A stretch of DNA of 64,000 nt from Fictibacillus marinisediminis (lineage in GTDB: Bacteria > Bacillota > Bacilli > Bacillales > Fictibacillaceae), in contig NZ_JAIWJX010000002.1 of NCBI RefSeq assembly GCF_023149135.1, forward strand, positions 2,542,001-2,606,000, in the 5' to 3' direction. Positions 37,351-45,969 of this stretch are shown here, piece by piece. The notes below the pieces were generated by a model. That model saw nothing but the letters and a program-made list of their open reading frames with translations, made no database searches and had not been told where the DNA came from. The position numbers and the translations under genes were made by a program. Within the stretch, counting starts at the first letter, position 1; the number at the start of each line of letters is the position of its first letter.

Positions 37351-38553
37351 CTAACGGATCATTAATGATAGATTTCCTGCTGCTACAATAACCGTTACCG
37401 CAAGAAAGAACATGATGGAGACAGTTGCCAGGGCTGCAAAAATATACAGCACGCTTTTTCCGATAATACCCAGGCATTCGATGATCGGTCCGCCTCCCAG
37501 CGGCTGAAGGACTGCAGCTGCAAAACTGTAGATAAACCCTAGAGCAAGTACTTTAATGGCTGGAAAAACAGCCAGGAGAAACAAGATGGCAACGCCTGCA
37601 ATACCCACTGTATTTTTCAATAGTACTGAGGCACTCATGACTGTATCCGTCGCATCCGTGAACATCCGGCCCACGACCGGGATGAAGTTGCCGGTGATAA
37701 ATTTGGCGGTTTTTACCGTAATTCCGTCAGCTACCGCTGTCGTCGCTCCCTGTACACTGATCACACTTAGAAAAACCGTAAAAAAAACAGCCAGCGCCCC
37801 CATTCCAATAGATCTCAGCAGCATTGCCAGCTGGGTGACCTTATGATGCTCAGACAGTGTGCTCACAATGCTTAGCAAGGCCGACAGGAATAATAGGGGG
37901 AGAACAAAATTGTTGATCAAAAGACCGCTCGAATTGACCAGAAACACGATGACCGGGTGAAAAAATGCAACCGATGTCACACTTCCGACTGTGGCCATCA
38001 GAGCGAGCAGGAGAGGAACGAGAGCCATCATAAAGTTCATCATCGTGCTGATCGCTTCCTGGGCATATTGCATGGCGATGTGAAAGCTGTTTAACGCAAG
38101 GATGATCAATACCATATAGATGATAGAGTATGCGACCTTGCTGATGGCATGGTGCTCAAAAGCATTTTGGATCGTCTGCAGCAGCATGCTGAAAACAGTC
38201 AGTAAAATGAGCGTGCCAAGCAGCTTCCCTTGAATAAGAACTTCATAGAATAAATATTTTAAAATGCCTAATGCCCATGCCTTTATACTAAAATCTTTTT
38301 CTCCTTTTATGAATTCCATCAGAGACCCTTTTTGCGTTTCCGGCAAAAAGCCTCCATAGTCTGTCATAATGGTTGTCCAATATTCTTTAATATCCTCTAC
38401 TCCAAGCTTGGACAGCTGATCATCCATGATGTTTTTGGTGATGGAAGAGGCTCTGGCCGGCTGCACTCCATTGTTCCATGTATAGAGTCCATATAACAAA
38501 AGAAATAAAAAGATTAATTTCTTGGATAATAAATCCCGCTGTACCGTCTTCAT
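37351..38553 (-). CDS. spoIIIAE: Stage III sporulation protein AE
   Basis: A 400-residue polytopic protein. A signal-like segment at residues 10-34 ends 'VQPARAS', followed by seven or eight membrane helices from about residue 95. 'FITGNFIPVVGRMFTDATDTVMSASVLLKNTVG' and 'PLGGGPIIECLGIIGKSV' are conserved. It is thought to be the membrane-channel part of the feeding tube. The start is uncertain: the strong site AGGAGG is only two bases before the ATG at 38553, and a GTG precedes it by one codon. Confidence 0.9.
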   Translation of the reverse strand: MKTVQRDLLSKKLIFLFLLLYGLYTWNNGVQPARASSITKNIMDDQLSKLGVEDIKEYWTTIMTDYGGFLPETQKGSLMEFIKGEKDFSIKAWALGILKYLFYEVLIQGKLLGTLILLTVFSMLLQTIQNAFEHHAISKVAYSIIYMVLIILALNSFHIAMQYAQEAISTMMNFMMALVPLLLALMATVGSVTSVAFFHPVIVFLVNSSGLLINNFVLPLLFLSALLSIVSTLSEHHKVTQLAMLLRSIGMGALAVFFTVFLSVISVQGATTAVADGITVKTAKFITGNFIPVVGRMFTDATDTVMSASVLLKNTVGIAGVAILFLLAVFPAIKVLALGFIYSFAAAVLQPLGGGPIIECLGIIGKSVLYIFAALATVSIMFFLAVTVIVAAGNLSLMIR

Positions 38554-38559
38554 CACCTC

Positions 38560-38949
38560 CTACTTCGGAATCAAGTTAATGACTGTCTCAATAATGATAG
38601 ACAAGATCGGGATCGCCATGACAAGAATGAGAATTTTGCCCGCAAGTTCGATCTTGGCAGCAATTGCACCCTGCCCGGCGTCCCTCGTAATCTGTGAACC
38701 GAACTCGGCAATATACGCAATACCGATGATCTTCATGATTGTTTCAACGTACATAAGATTGATATGTGCTTCTTCAGCCAGGTGCTCCAGCATCCTTAAC
38801 ACTAGAGCAATCTGATCGATTAAGAATAGAAAGATCGTAATTCCTACAACGAGGGTAAGCAAAAAGGCAAAGGACGTTTTTTGTTCTTTCAGAATGAGGG
38901 CAAGAAACGTACCTATTAAACCTAATCCTACAATTTGAAGAATCTCAAT
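38560..38949 (-). CDS. spoIIIAD: Stage III sporulation protein AD, apparent ATT start
   Basis: A 129-residue membrane protein. The conserved N-terminus is plainly present (IEILQIVGLGLIGTFLALIL, then KEQKTSFAFLLTLVV), and the body with 'YVETIMKIIGIAYIAEFGSQITRDAGQGAIAAKIELAGKILILVMAIPIL' matches SpoIIIAD. But between the spoIIIAC stop (38968-38970) and this N-terminus the frame has only CTG, AAG, GGG, GTT, TCC, AAC and ATT. ATT at 38949 lies eight bases after AAGGGGG, making it the best start; CTG at 38967 directly after the stop is the other choice. The first ATG/GTG/TTG in frame (a TTG at 38862) would delete about 30 conserved residues. It acts in the SpoIIIA complex. Confidence 0.85.
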   Translation of the reverse strand: MEILQIVGLGLIGTFLALILKEQKTSFAFLLTLVVGITIFLFLIDQIALVLRMLEHLAEEAHINLMYVETIMKIIGIAYIAEFGSQITRDAGQGAIAAKIELAGKILILVMAIPILSIIIETVINLIPK

Positions 38950-38967
38950 GTTGGAAACCCCCTTCAG

Positions 38968-39171
38968 TTATTGAAAAAGAAAGACGCCTTTCACTTTTTG
39001 AAACAGGTCGCTTAAAAGTGAAATAACGATAAATAACGCTACGATGAACCCAAGCAGTGTCACCCAATTTGCATAATCTTCTTTTCCAACCATCTTCAGA
39101 ACACTGTGCAGCATCGCCACAATGATTCCAAGACCAGCAATTTGAAAGACGACGTTCACGTCAAAACCCAT
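38968..39171 (-). CDS. spoIIIAC: Stage III sporulation protein AC
   Basis: A 67-residue protein with two membrane helices ('VVFQIAGLGIIVAMLHSVL' and 'WVTLLGFIVALFIVISLLSDLF') and the conserved end 'KVKGVFLFQ'. Length and sequence match B. subtilis SpoIIIAC. The start is the ATG at 39171: GGGAGG lies seven bases upstream. An earlier ATG (39186) is part of that site. Its stop is in the same frame as spoIIIAD. Confidence 0.93.
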   Translation of the reverse strand: MGFDVNVVFQIAGLGIIVAMLHSVLKMVGKEDYANWVTLLGFIVALFIVISLLSDLFQKVKGVFLFQ

Positions 39172-39188
39172 CTGATTTCCTCCCATGC

Positions 39189-39701
39189 CTAGAACAATAA
39201 GATGATGAGAAGCAGCCCCGCAAGAATACCGAGACTCTTGTACATTCTTTCATATTTCAACTGTGCTTCGTTCGCTTCAGAAAGTTCTCTCTCCAGATGT
39301 GCGAGTGTTAACTTGATTTGTCTTTGCTGGTTTTCCCGGTCGTGTCTCCCAAGGGTTGAGCCGAACTGCCTGAGGATCTCAATCTCCTCTTTTTTAAAGG
39401 CAGAGGCATCGCACAGACCGGCTAAACCACTCTCCCAAGCCTCCAGTACAGAAGAAGCCGATTCCTCCAGCCGATTCGATACATCGAGAAAAAATTCGGC
39501 AACCGGCCCTTTCAGCTGGGTACTGAGATGGAGGAAGGCTTCATCAAGCGGAATGAGGCCGTACATGATTTCTGCCTCCAGCGATTGGAGGCCTACTTTC
39601 AGCTGTCTAAGCTGTTTCGGCCTTTCTCTTACTTTTTTAGCCATCCCAAAACCGATCCACGTAGTCGACAGTAGAATAAGTACCGCTCCAAACCAGTTCA
39701 T
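39189..39701 (-). CDS. spoIIIAB: Stage III sporulation protein AB
   Basis: A 170-residue protein with an N-terminal helix ('MNWFGAVLILLSTTWIGFGMAKKV'), a helical soluble domain resembling GspF/PilC-type platform folds, and a C-terminal helix ('SLGILAGLLLIILLF'). 'RPKQLRQLKVGLQSLEAEIMYGLIPLDEAF' is conserved. It probably couples the ATPase SpoIIIAA to the channel. Its ATG overlaps the spoIIIAA stop (ATGA). Confidence 0.93.
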   Translation of the reverse strand: MNWFGAVLILLSTTWIGFGMAKKVRERPKQLRQLKVGLQSLEAEIMYGLIPLDEAFLHLSTQLKGPVAEFFLDVSNRLEESASSVLEAWESGLAGLCDASAFKKEEIEILRQFGSTLGRHDRENQQRQIKLTLAHLERELSEANEAQLKYERMYKSLGILAGLLLIILLF

Positions 39702-40642
39702 GCCCTGCTCTTCATTTCTGCAGAGATACGCTTCCTGTTCTCATCATAGATCCCTCGGACGGTGCCAGGCTTGCCTGTCCTTGTCAGTTCAATGTACCTG
39801 TCAAAAAGCTTCATATCAGCAAGAGGGGAAATGGCAGGACGCCGGAGCGCTTCTTCAAGGGAGTGTCCGTGAACGGTCATCATCATTCCTACCCCAGCGT
39901 TCATCGCTTCCAGAATGGCATCCACATCTTCTTTTCTTCCGATCTCATCAACAATCAGCACTTCCGGGCTCATCGACCGGATCATCATCATCATGCCTTC
40001 CGCTTTGGGACAGGCATCGAGCACGTCCACTCTTTGTCCCAATACAAACTGCGGAACCCCCTTCACACTCCCTGCAATCTCTGAGCGTTCATCAACAATG
40101 CCTACTTTGCTGGATGGTATATTCTTTTCCGGCCATCCTGCACTTACCGCTCTTGCAAGATCCCGCAGCAGCGTTGTTTTTCCTGTCTGAGGCGCTCCCA
40201 CGATCAATGTGTTCAGCCACCGGCGGTTATGGTAGAGATCCGAGAGGAAAGGATCAGCGCTTCCGATTTTTTGTCTGGCGATACGGATGTTATAAGAACC
40301 GATATCTCTAATCGCTTTTACTTCACCTTTTTCCGTGATCACTTTACCCGCGAGACCCACCCGGTGTCCGCCTTTGATGGTGATATAGCCTCTCTTCAGT
40401 TCTTCTTCCAGAGCATAAAGGGAATACCGGCTTAGCTTATTGATCAGCTGAACGCCATCTTCCGGACGAACGATATAATATCCGCTGCCGGTAGAAGGGT
40501 ATTCAGGTTTGCCATTAATGATCAGCTCGAGCGGTTTTTGCAATCGAAAACGGATTTCCTCAAGTTGATCTAACTGCTCCTTCGGGTAATTTATAATCAA
40601 TTTACAGACAGCTTCCGGCAACACGGCCATTACATTTTCCAA
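39698..40642 (-). CDS. spoIIIAA: Stage III sporulation ATPase AA
   Basis: A 314-residue ATPase related to secretion ATPases, energising the SpoIIIA-SpoIIQ complex. Walker A is 'GAPQTGKTTLLRDLA'. 'KVGIVDERSEIAGSVKGVPQ' and 'MIRSMSPEVLIVDEIGRKEDVDAI' (Walker B) follow. 'ALEEELKRGYITIKGGHRVGLAGKV' is the family signature. The TTG at 40642 is chosen because GGGGTGG lies five bases upstream and it gives the same nine-residue lead before VLP as B. subtilis. GTG codons at 40651 and 40648 lie inside that site. Confidence 0.93.
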   Translation of the reverse strand: MENVMAVLPEAVCKLIINYPKEQLDQLEEIRFRLQKPLELIINGKPEYPSTGSGYYIVRPEDGVQLINKLSRYSLYALEEELKRGYITIKGGHRVGLAGKVITEKGEVKAIRDIGSYNIRIARQKIGSADPFLSDLYHNRRWLNTLIVGAPQTGKTTLLRDLARAVSAGWPEKNIPSSKVGIVDERSEIAGSVKGVPQFVLGQRVDVLDACPKAEGMMMMIRSMSPEVLIVDEIGRKEDVDAILEAMNAGVGMMMTVHGHSLEEALRRPAISPLADMKLFDRYIELTRTGKPGTVRGIYDENRKRISAEMKSRA

Positions 40643-40673
40643 GCGCACCACCCCAAAAAGAAATAGGTATTAT

Positions 40674-40701
40674 ACCTTATGCTTGTCAGCACGCTTTATG
40701 A
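40674..40701 (-). promoter_or_regulatory. Candidate SigE promoter of the spoIIIA operon
   Basis: On the minus strand TCATAAA (40695-40701), 13 bases, CATAAGGT (40674-40681). The -10 box fits the SigE pattern CATACANT at five of seven defined positions. The site is 32 bases upstream of spoIIIAA. The operon is SigE-dependent in B. subtilis. Confidence 0.55.
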
Positions 40702-40714
40702 CCTGAGGAAATAC

Positions 40715-40753
40715 AAAAAAGCTCCATCCCTCCGATGAGGAATGAAGCTTTTT
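40715..40753 (-). terminator. Terminator of efp
   Basis: AAAAAGCTTCATTCCTC-loop-GAGGGATGGAGCTTTTTT, an 18-base stem with a few mismatches and a T run on the minus strand. Confidence 0.85.
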
Positions 40754-40765
40754 GCATGTATAAAT

Positions 40766-41323
40766 TTACGCTCTGGAAACGTAGTCACCTGAACGTGTAT
40801 CAATGATTAATTTGTCGCCTTGGTTAATAAAGAAAGGAACTTGAACAATCAAGCCAGTCTCAAGGGTAGCTGGTTTTGATCCGCCTGAAGCTGTATCACC
40901 TTTAATTCCAGGTTCTGTTTCTGTAACTTCCAATTCTACCGTGTTCGGCAGCTCAACCCCGATGGTTTCGCCTTGATAGGTCATGATCTGAACGACCATG
41001 TTCTCAAGCAGGAATTTTAATTCATGCTCAAGCTGAGCGGATGTAAGTTCGGTTTGCTCATACGATTCATTATCCATGAACGTATGTGTATCACCTGAAG
41101 CATATAAATATTGCATTTTTCTATTCTCGATGTGAGCTTTAGCTACTTTTTCACCGCCGCGGAACGTTTTTTCCTGAATGCCCCCTGTACGGAGATTGCG
41201 GAGCTTAGAACGAACGAAGGCAGCTCCTTTTCCTGGTTTTACGTGCTGGAACTCCATTACCTGCCAAATTCCGCCGTCTACCTCAATGGTCAATCCTGTT
41301 CTAAAATCGTTAACTGAAATCAT
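40766..41323 (-). CDS. efp: Translation elongation factor P
   Basis: A 185-residue three-domain beta-barrel protein that relieves ribosome stalling at polyproline. The tip loop '[16 protein letters not shown]' has lysine (K32), the type modified with 5-aminopentanol in Bacillus rather than by beta-lysine. The C-terminal signature is '[20 protein letters not shown]'. AGGAGG precedes the ATG. It is the last gene of the yqhR-aroQ-pepQ-efp group. Confidence 0.96.
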   Translation of the reverse strand: MISVNDFRTGLTIEVDGGIWQVMEFQHVKPGKGAAFVRSKLRNLRTGGIQEKTFRGGEKVAKAHIENRKMQYLYASGDTHTFMDNESYEQTELTSAQLEHELKFLLENMVVQIMTYQGETIGVELPNTVELEVTETEPGIKGDTASGGSKPATLETGLIVQVPFFINQGDKLIIDTRSGDYVSRA

Positions 41324-41343
41324 CGTTTTTCCTCCTGATTATA

Positions 41344-42417
41344 CTAACCTAAAATAAGCAGCTCTTTTGTAGAACGAGTAAGTGATTCATTCCCCTGTTC
41401 CGTAATAAGGGCATCATCTTCTATCCTTACTCCGCCTAAACCGGAAACATAGATTCCCGGTTCTACTGTGACGATCATACCCGCCTCAAGAACGATGTCT
41501 GAATGGACAGCAAGACTAGGTCCTTCATGAACCTCGAGGCCAATGCCATGACCCGTCGAATGTCCGAAATATTCACCGTATCCCTGTTCGGTAATATAGT
41601 CCCTCGTTAAGGCATCTGCCTGCCTTCCCGTCATTCCGGGTTTTATTCCCTGCATTCCCCTTGCCTGTGCTTCATAAACCGTCTCATAAATCTTCCGAAG
41701 CTCCGAAGATATTTCGCCAACAGCAACCGTCCGTGTAATATCCGAGCAATAGCCTTTATAATATGCTCCAAAATCAAGGGTGACGAGTTCCCCCTCGCTT
41801 ATTTTCTTCTGAGAAGCTACTCCATGCGGAAGTGCAGAGCGATAGCCTGATGCCACAATAATATCGAAAGAAGAAGACGATGCCCCATTCTTCCTCATGA
41901 AAAATTCAAGCTCATTCGAGACCTCAAGCTCCGTTAGGCCAGGCCTTATGTAAGAAGTGATATGAGAGAATGCTGCATCCGCAATTTGTGCGGCTTCCTT
42001 TAATATCTTAATCTCTGAATTATCCTTAATCAAGCGTAATTTTTCAATCAGGCCGGAAATCGGCACAAGCTCCGTGTCCTGGCTGCAGATGTACTTCTCA
42101 TACGTGCGGTATTGAGCAAAGGTGAGATGATCCTGCTCGAACCCGGCTTTCTTTATTCCCATTTCAGCCGCGGCTTGAACAGCTTTTTCCTGAATAGCAG
42201 CAGTGTGCTTAATAACCTCAAAGTCTCTCGCTTGTTCTGTTGCCTGATCCATATACCTGAAATCGGTAATGAGTCTCGCTTCTTTTTTAGAGATGACAAG
42301 CACACCAGAACTTCCTGTAAATCCGCTGAGGTATCTTCGATTTTTCCCGGATGTTACGATGAGCCCGTCAATATCATGTTTTTGAAATTCCGCTCTCAAT
42401 TTCTCTAATCTTGACAT
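41344..42417 (-). CDS. yqhT: M24 family Xaa-Pro peptidase (YqhT)
   Basis: A 357-residue proline dipeptidase/aminopeptidase P-type enzyme. An N-terminal creatinase-like domain (1-125) is followed by the pita-bread domain with its dinuclear metal ligands: D and D in 'VTLDFGAYYKGYCSDITR', H in 'GHSTGHGIGLEVHEGP', E in 'VTVEPGIYV' and E in 'VRIEDDALIT'. It cleaves Xaa-Pro bonds in the cytoplasm. Its location just upstream of efp is conserved in Firmicutes. Confidence 0.92.
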   Translation of the reverse strand: MSRLEKLRAEFQKHDIDGLIVTSGKNRRYLSGFTGSSGVLVISKKEARLITDFRYMDQATEQARDFEVIKHTAAIQEKAVQAAAEMGIKKAGFEQDHLTFAQYRTYEKYICSQDTELVPISGLIEKLRLIKDNSEIKILKEAAQIADAAFSHITSYIRPGLTELEVSNELEFFMRKNGASSSSFDIIVASGYRSALPHGVASQKKISEGELVTLDFGAYYKGYCSDITRTVAVGEISSELRKIYETVYEAQARGMQGIKPGMTGRQADALTRDYITEQGYGEYFGHSTGHGIGLEVHEGPSLAVHSDIVLEAGMIVTVEPGIYVSGLGGVRIEDDALITEQGNESLTRSTKELLILG

Positions 42418-42443
42418 GCCTTTTCCTCCCCTAATGCCCTATT

Positions 42444-42878
42444 TTAGCTGAACGAATCAAGCAGTGCTAAAACCGCAAGCTCATATCCCTTGAACCCGAG
42501 ACCTGCGATCTGTCCGGCCACAACAGGTGCGATGACCGAATGGTGGCGAAATTCCTCTCTTGCATGAATGTTTGAAATATGTACTTCGATAACCGGGATG
42601 TTCACACTAGCAATGGCATCCCGAATTGCATAACTATAATGTGTAAAGGCCCCTGCATTTAAGACGATCCCGCCAAATTTACTCTCTGCTTCTTGAATCC
42701 AGTCCAGTAAGATCCCTTCATGATTGGATTGCCTGCACTCTACCTTCATGTTATTTATCTCTCCGAAATGAGTAAGCCGCTGTTCAAGAGAAGCCAGTGT
42801 GTCATCACCGTATATGGAGGGCTCCCTTGTACCGAGCCGGTTCAGATTCGGGCCGTTAATGACCAGTATTCGTTCCAT
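42444..42878 (-). CDS. aroQ: Type II 3-dehydroquinate dehydratase
   Basis: A 144-residue dodecameric enzyme of the shikimate pathway. 'LVINGPNLNRLGTREPSIYGDDTLASLE' contains the catalytic Arg and Tyr; 'CRQSNHEG', 'GIVLNAGAFTHYSYAIRDAI' and 'EVHISNIHAREEFRHHSVI' hold the other active-site residues. The start is the ATG at 42878 after AAGGGGG; the frame starts 13 codons earlier without a site. A second shikimate gene, aroK, lies near 59 kb. Confidence 0.94.
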   Translation of the reverse strand: MERILVINGPNLNRLGTREPSIYGDDTLASLEQRLTHFGEINNMKVECRQSNHEGILLDWIQEAESKFGGIVLNAGAFTHYSYAIRDAIASVNIPVIEVHISNIHAREEFRHHSVIAPVVAGQIAGLGFKGYELAVLALLDSFS

Positions 42879-42945
42879 GATTGGCCCCCTTAATAAAATA
42901 GAATGTTCCATGAACATTCTATCATACAGGTATTTTTTTGAATAG

Positions 42946-43446
42946 TTAGGTACTTTCCCCGCTTTTTGAAGGTTGCCGTTCCTGATATTCGAAAGATATG
43001 GAGTACCCTACGAAAATGCCATACAGAATATACAGGCACAGTGTAGTGGCAATCGTATTTCTTCCTATCTTACCCATCGTTTCCAAGCCTGGAAATATGG
43101 GGTGCAGCAAGTAAAAAACGATGACCCAGAGAACAATACCGAAAAAGAGGCCGCCAGCCATACTTTTTACTTTTGCTAGAAGATATCGGTAACAAATAGC
43201 AACGAGAATGGAAAGAAGAGAAATGGCAATGACACCGATGAGCTGGCCAAGCCATAGCGACTTCCATTTTCCAAGCGCCCATGGTGCAAGGATGAGCGCC
43301 GGTCCAATCTTGGACAAATTAAGGTAGTAGGCAACATAACCGACAAGCCCCCAGAAAAGACCCCCAAAGAATCCAACACTGACCACCCTGGCCATAAAGG
43401 ACATCGGTTCTTCTCGCTTATTCTTGTCCTGTTTAAAATCATCCAT
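42946..43446 (-). CDS. yqhR: YqhR-type membrane protein
   Basis: A 166-residue protein with a charged N-terminus and four membrane helices ('GFFGGLFWGLVGYVAYYL', 'WLGQLIGVIAISLLSILVAICY', 'GLFFGIVLWVIVFYLLHPIF', 'TTLCLYILYGIFVGYSISF'). It matches YqhR by position and topology. Function is unknown. The ATG at 43446 is nine to ten bases after GGAGGTG; earlier in-frame ATGs lack a site. Confidence 0.75.
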   Translation of the reverse strand: MDDFKQDKNKREEPMSFMARVVSVGFFGGLFWGLVGYVAYYLNLSKIGPALILAPWALGKWKSLWLGQLIGVIAISLLSILVAICYRYLLAKVKSMAGGLFFGIVLWVIVFYLLHPIFPGLETMGKIGRNTIATTLCLYILYGIFVGYSISFEYQERQPSKSGEST

Positions 43447-43636
43447 TGGAAAAAACACCTCCATCTTACAGTATGCCCCGTTTTCTTTCATTGCTTTCAA
43501 TAAGTTGAGTTCTATTAATATTCCGTGTTAAAAATGTATAAAATGGGAAAAATAAAGATAACGCACGATTGCCTAGAGGTTTATAGCGTTTTCCTGTAGA
43601 ATTAAGCTAATAAACATAAAGGGTAGAGGTGTAGAA

Positions 43637-44587
43637 ATGACAGAAAACAAAAAACCGGCATACGGCGGCCAGGCAGTCGTCGAAGGGGTGATGTTTGCCG
43701 GCAAGCACACATATGTTACCGCCATCCGCAGGAATGATGACAGTATTGAGTATTTCGAAGTGATTAAGCGCTACAGCCCATGGCTCAACAAGATTAAAAA
43801 GGTTCCTTTTCTGCGGGGAATCGCGGCTATTCTGGAGGCCAGTTCAAACGGAACCAAACATTTGAACTATTCTACTGAAAGATATAACGTCCCGCCAGGT
43901 GAAGAATTAAAAAAGGAAGAGCCCTCCTCATCCAAAGCGATGTTTGTTTTCAGTCTAGCCATCATTGGCATCGTTTCTTTTCTGTTTGCAAAATTTGTTT
44001 TTACCCTAGTTCCTGTTTTTCTCGCAGAAGCATTCAGGCCTTGGGTGCAAAGCCATATCGGCCAAAACCTGCTGGAGGGATTCTTTAAATTTCTTTTTCT
44101 TCTATCGTACATTTACTTTGTGTCTTTAACGCCAACAATAAAAAGAGTCTTTCAATACCACGGAGCGGAACACAAAGTAATTAATGCCTACGAGAACGGT
44201 TTTGAACTTACCGTTGATAATGTAAAGAAGCAAACCAGGCTTCATTACCGCTGCGGAAGCAGTTTCATCCTGTTTACGGTAGTGGTCGGAGTCTTTATCT
44301 ATCTGTTCGTTCCGTCTGATCCTTTATGGCAGCGGGTCGTTTACAGGCTAGTGCTGATTCCGGTAGTCCTCGGTGTTTCTTTTGAAGTTTTGCAGATTAC
44401 GAACAAACTAAGGAATGTCCCTGTTCTCAAATATCTCGGATTTCCTGGCTTATGGCTACAGCTTCTGACCACGAAAGAACCTGACCGTGAACAGACCGAA
44501 GTGGCCATCCTGTCATTTACCGAAATGCTCCGCCGGGATGCCGAACATGAAAAAAGAAAACTCGAAAACAGTACAAAAATCGTTTAA
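43637..44587 (+). CDS. yqhQ: DUF1385 membrane protein (YqhQ)
   Basis: A 316-residue protein of the DUF1385 family. 'AYGGQAVVEGVMFAGKHTYVTAIRR' is the N-terminal signature; 'FQYHGAEHKVINAYENGFELTVDNVKKQTRLHYRCGSSF' is the conserved core. Membrane helices lie around residues 105-135, 145-170, 215-235 and 240-260. The EHK and RCG motifs suggest a metal- or redox-active site, but the biochemical role is unknown. AGAGGTG precedes the ATG. yqhP follows by 21 bases. Confidence 0.88.
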   Translation: MTENKKPAYGGQAVVEGVMFAGKHTYVTAIRRNDDSIEYFEVIKRYSPWLNKIKKVPFLRGIAAILEASSNGTKHLNYSTERYNVPPGEELKKEEPSSSKAMFVFSLAIIGIVSFLFAKFVFTLVPVFLAEAFRPWVQSHIGQNLLEGFFKFLFLLSYIYFVSLTPTIKRVFQYHGAEHKVINAYENGFELTVDNVKKQTRLHYRCGSSFILFTVVVGVFIYLFVPSDPLWQRVVYRLVLIPVVLGVSFEVLQITNKLRNVPVLKYLGFPGLWLQLLTTKEPDREQTEVAILSFTEMLRRDAEHEKRKLENSTKIV

Positions 44588-44608
44588 TTCTTCAAGGAGG
44601 TGAACCTG

Positions 44609-44959
44609 TTGCATCGAAAATCATTTCATCCAGTCATTTGGGTTATTATCGTGTTGGCAGTAATTGGACTTGGGTCACAATTAATCTTTTCACCTCAAAA
44701 GTTAATCACGAATTTGCTCATGATCGGCTTGGTTGTTGCTCTTGTTTATTTTATCTTTCAGCGGTTTCGTCCCGGTGAAAACGGAAAATACAAAAAAGCG
44801 GTAAAGCAGTCCAAACGAAAGTATAATCAACCTGCCCCACCGATTAAGAAGAGTTCAGCTTCAAACAAACCCGCTCCGTTCAAAAAACGTAAAAAAGATC
44901 ACAACCTAACAGTGATTGAAGGAAAAAAGAATAAGAAAAAAAATCGAGCTTCTTTTTAG
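44609..44959 (+). CDS. yqhP: SA1362-family membrane protein (YqhP)
   Basis: A 116-residue protein with two N-terminal helices ('FHPVIWVIIVLAVIGLGSQLIF' and 'NLLMIGLVVALVYFIF') and a very basic, lysine-rich tail. It matches YqhP/SA1362 by position after yqhQ and by this layout. Function is unknown. The start is the TTG at 44609, six bases after AGGAGGTG; a GTG within the site is the longer alternative. Its stop overlaps the convergent yqhO gene by four bases. Confidence 0.8.
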   Translation: MHRKSFHPVIWVIIVLAVIGLGSQLIFSPQKLITNLLMIGLVVALVYFIFQRFRPGENGKYKKAVKQSKRKYNQPAPPIKKSSASNKPAPFKKRKKDHNLTVIEGKKNKKKNRASF

Positions 44960-44971
44960 GCTCGATTTTTA
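44938..44971. terminator. Terminator between yqhP and yqhO
   Basis: AAATCGAGC-loop-GCTCGATTT with a T run on the + strand and an A run on the other side, so it can serve both convergent genes. Confidence 0.75.
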
Positions 44972-45882
44972 TATGGAGTCCATATTTTTTTTCCTGACAC
45001 CCACCGGTTTAAAAACTCTGTTCCTTGCAGATACCCAAAATCCATTAAAGCATTTTTCGTTTCCTCTGCCAGTTCGAAATCAACCACTGAAATTTCCTTT
45101 ACGGGGATAAAAATAATATCACTCGCATCATACTTGGAAATATGGCGGTTATCATGGGCTTCCATCATCGTCTGAAACAGTGCCTTAAACAAGTTAAAGG
45201 CATTGTTCACTTTATGTGCAGGAATGTTTCCGTACGATGAACTTAACTGAAACCCAAGGACCGGCCGTTCAGACGTCCGGTCTTTTCGCTGAAAGAGCCA
45301 AATCGGAAAGTTGCTTAAAACACCCCCATCTACAATAAAGCTTTTTTGGCCCAGACGGTTATAAAGGGTGATCGGATAAAAAAAATAAGGAATGCTGCAG
45401 CTCATCCGTATCGCTCTGGCTACCGGAAATTTTTCTTTCAGCAAACCGTATTCCTGCAGGTCATCAGGCAGTACGACCAGCCTACCACGGGTAATATCTG
45501 AAGCTATAATTTTCAGCGATCCGTCCGGAATATCCGCAAAAGTCTCAATGCCTTTTGCCTTTAAAAGCTCCTTAACCCATCTTTCAAGGGCATCCCCTTT
45601 ATAAAGACCTAATTTCCAATACACTTTCAGCCAATTCATAAACGGTATGGGCACCCATGATTTCTTTTCATCAAGAAACTGTTTCAAATCGACATTGTGA
45701 ATCAGATCTTTCAGTTCAGCAGAAGTATATCCTGCTGCTACGAGGGAAGCCACGAGCGCCCCGGCACTCGTTCCAGCTACACGTTTGAATTGAAGGCCCC
45801 TTTCTTCTGCTGCCTGAATGGCTCCTATCAATGATATCCCCTTAATGCCACCGCCTGAGAATACTCCATCCACCATCATCAT
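44956..45882 (-). CDS. yqhO: Patatin-like phospholipase (YqhO)
   Basis: A 308-residue patatin-family lipid acyl hydrolase. The oxyanion loop is 'VFSGGGIKGISLIGAI', the nucleophile Ser is in 'VAGTSAGALVASL' (GxSxG), and the catalytic Asp is in 'FIVDGGVLSNFPIWLF' (DGG). It has no signal peptide, so it probably acts on membrane lipids from the cytoplasm. The substrate is unknown. AAGGGGGG lies just before the first of three ATG codons. Confidence 0.88.
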   Translation of the reverse strand: MMMVDGVFSGGGIKGISLIGAIQAAEERGLQFKRVAGTSAGALVASLVAAGYTSAELKDLIHNVDLKQFLDEKKSWVPIPFMNWLKVYWKLGLYKGDALERWVKELLKAKGIETFADIPDGSLKIIASDITRGRLVVLPDDLQEYGLLKEKFPVARAIRMSCSIPYFFYPITLYNRLGQKSFIVDGGVLSNFPIWLFQRKDRTSERPVLGFQLSSSYGNIPAHKVNNAFNLFKALFQTMMEAHDNRHISKYDASDIIFIPVKEISVVDFELAEETKNALMDFGYLQGTEFLNRWVSGKKIWTPYKNRA

Positions 45883-45930
45883 GAATTCCCCCCTTTATTA
45901 TCCTAATCACGAGGGGAAGTACAATATTCA

Positions 45931-45969
45931 ACAAAAATAAAAACAATCACAACGGCAGTTATGATTGTT
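45931..45969 (-). terminator. Terminator of mntR
   Basis: ACAATCA-loop-TGATTGT followed by TTTTATTTTTG on the minus strand. Confidence 0.7.

Noticed and set aside
39202..40311. 369-codon open frame on the + strand opposite spoIIIAA/spoIIIAB
   Set aside because: It lies wholly antisense to two well-conserved genes. Its product is low-complexity and rich in Ser/Arg/Leu, and it has no convincing ribosome binding site.
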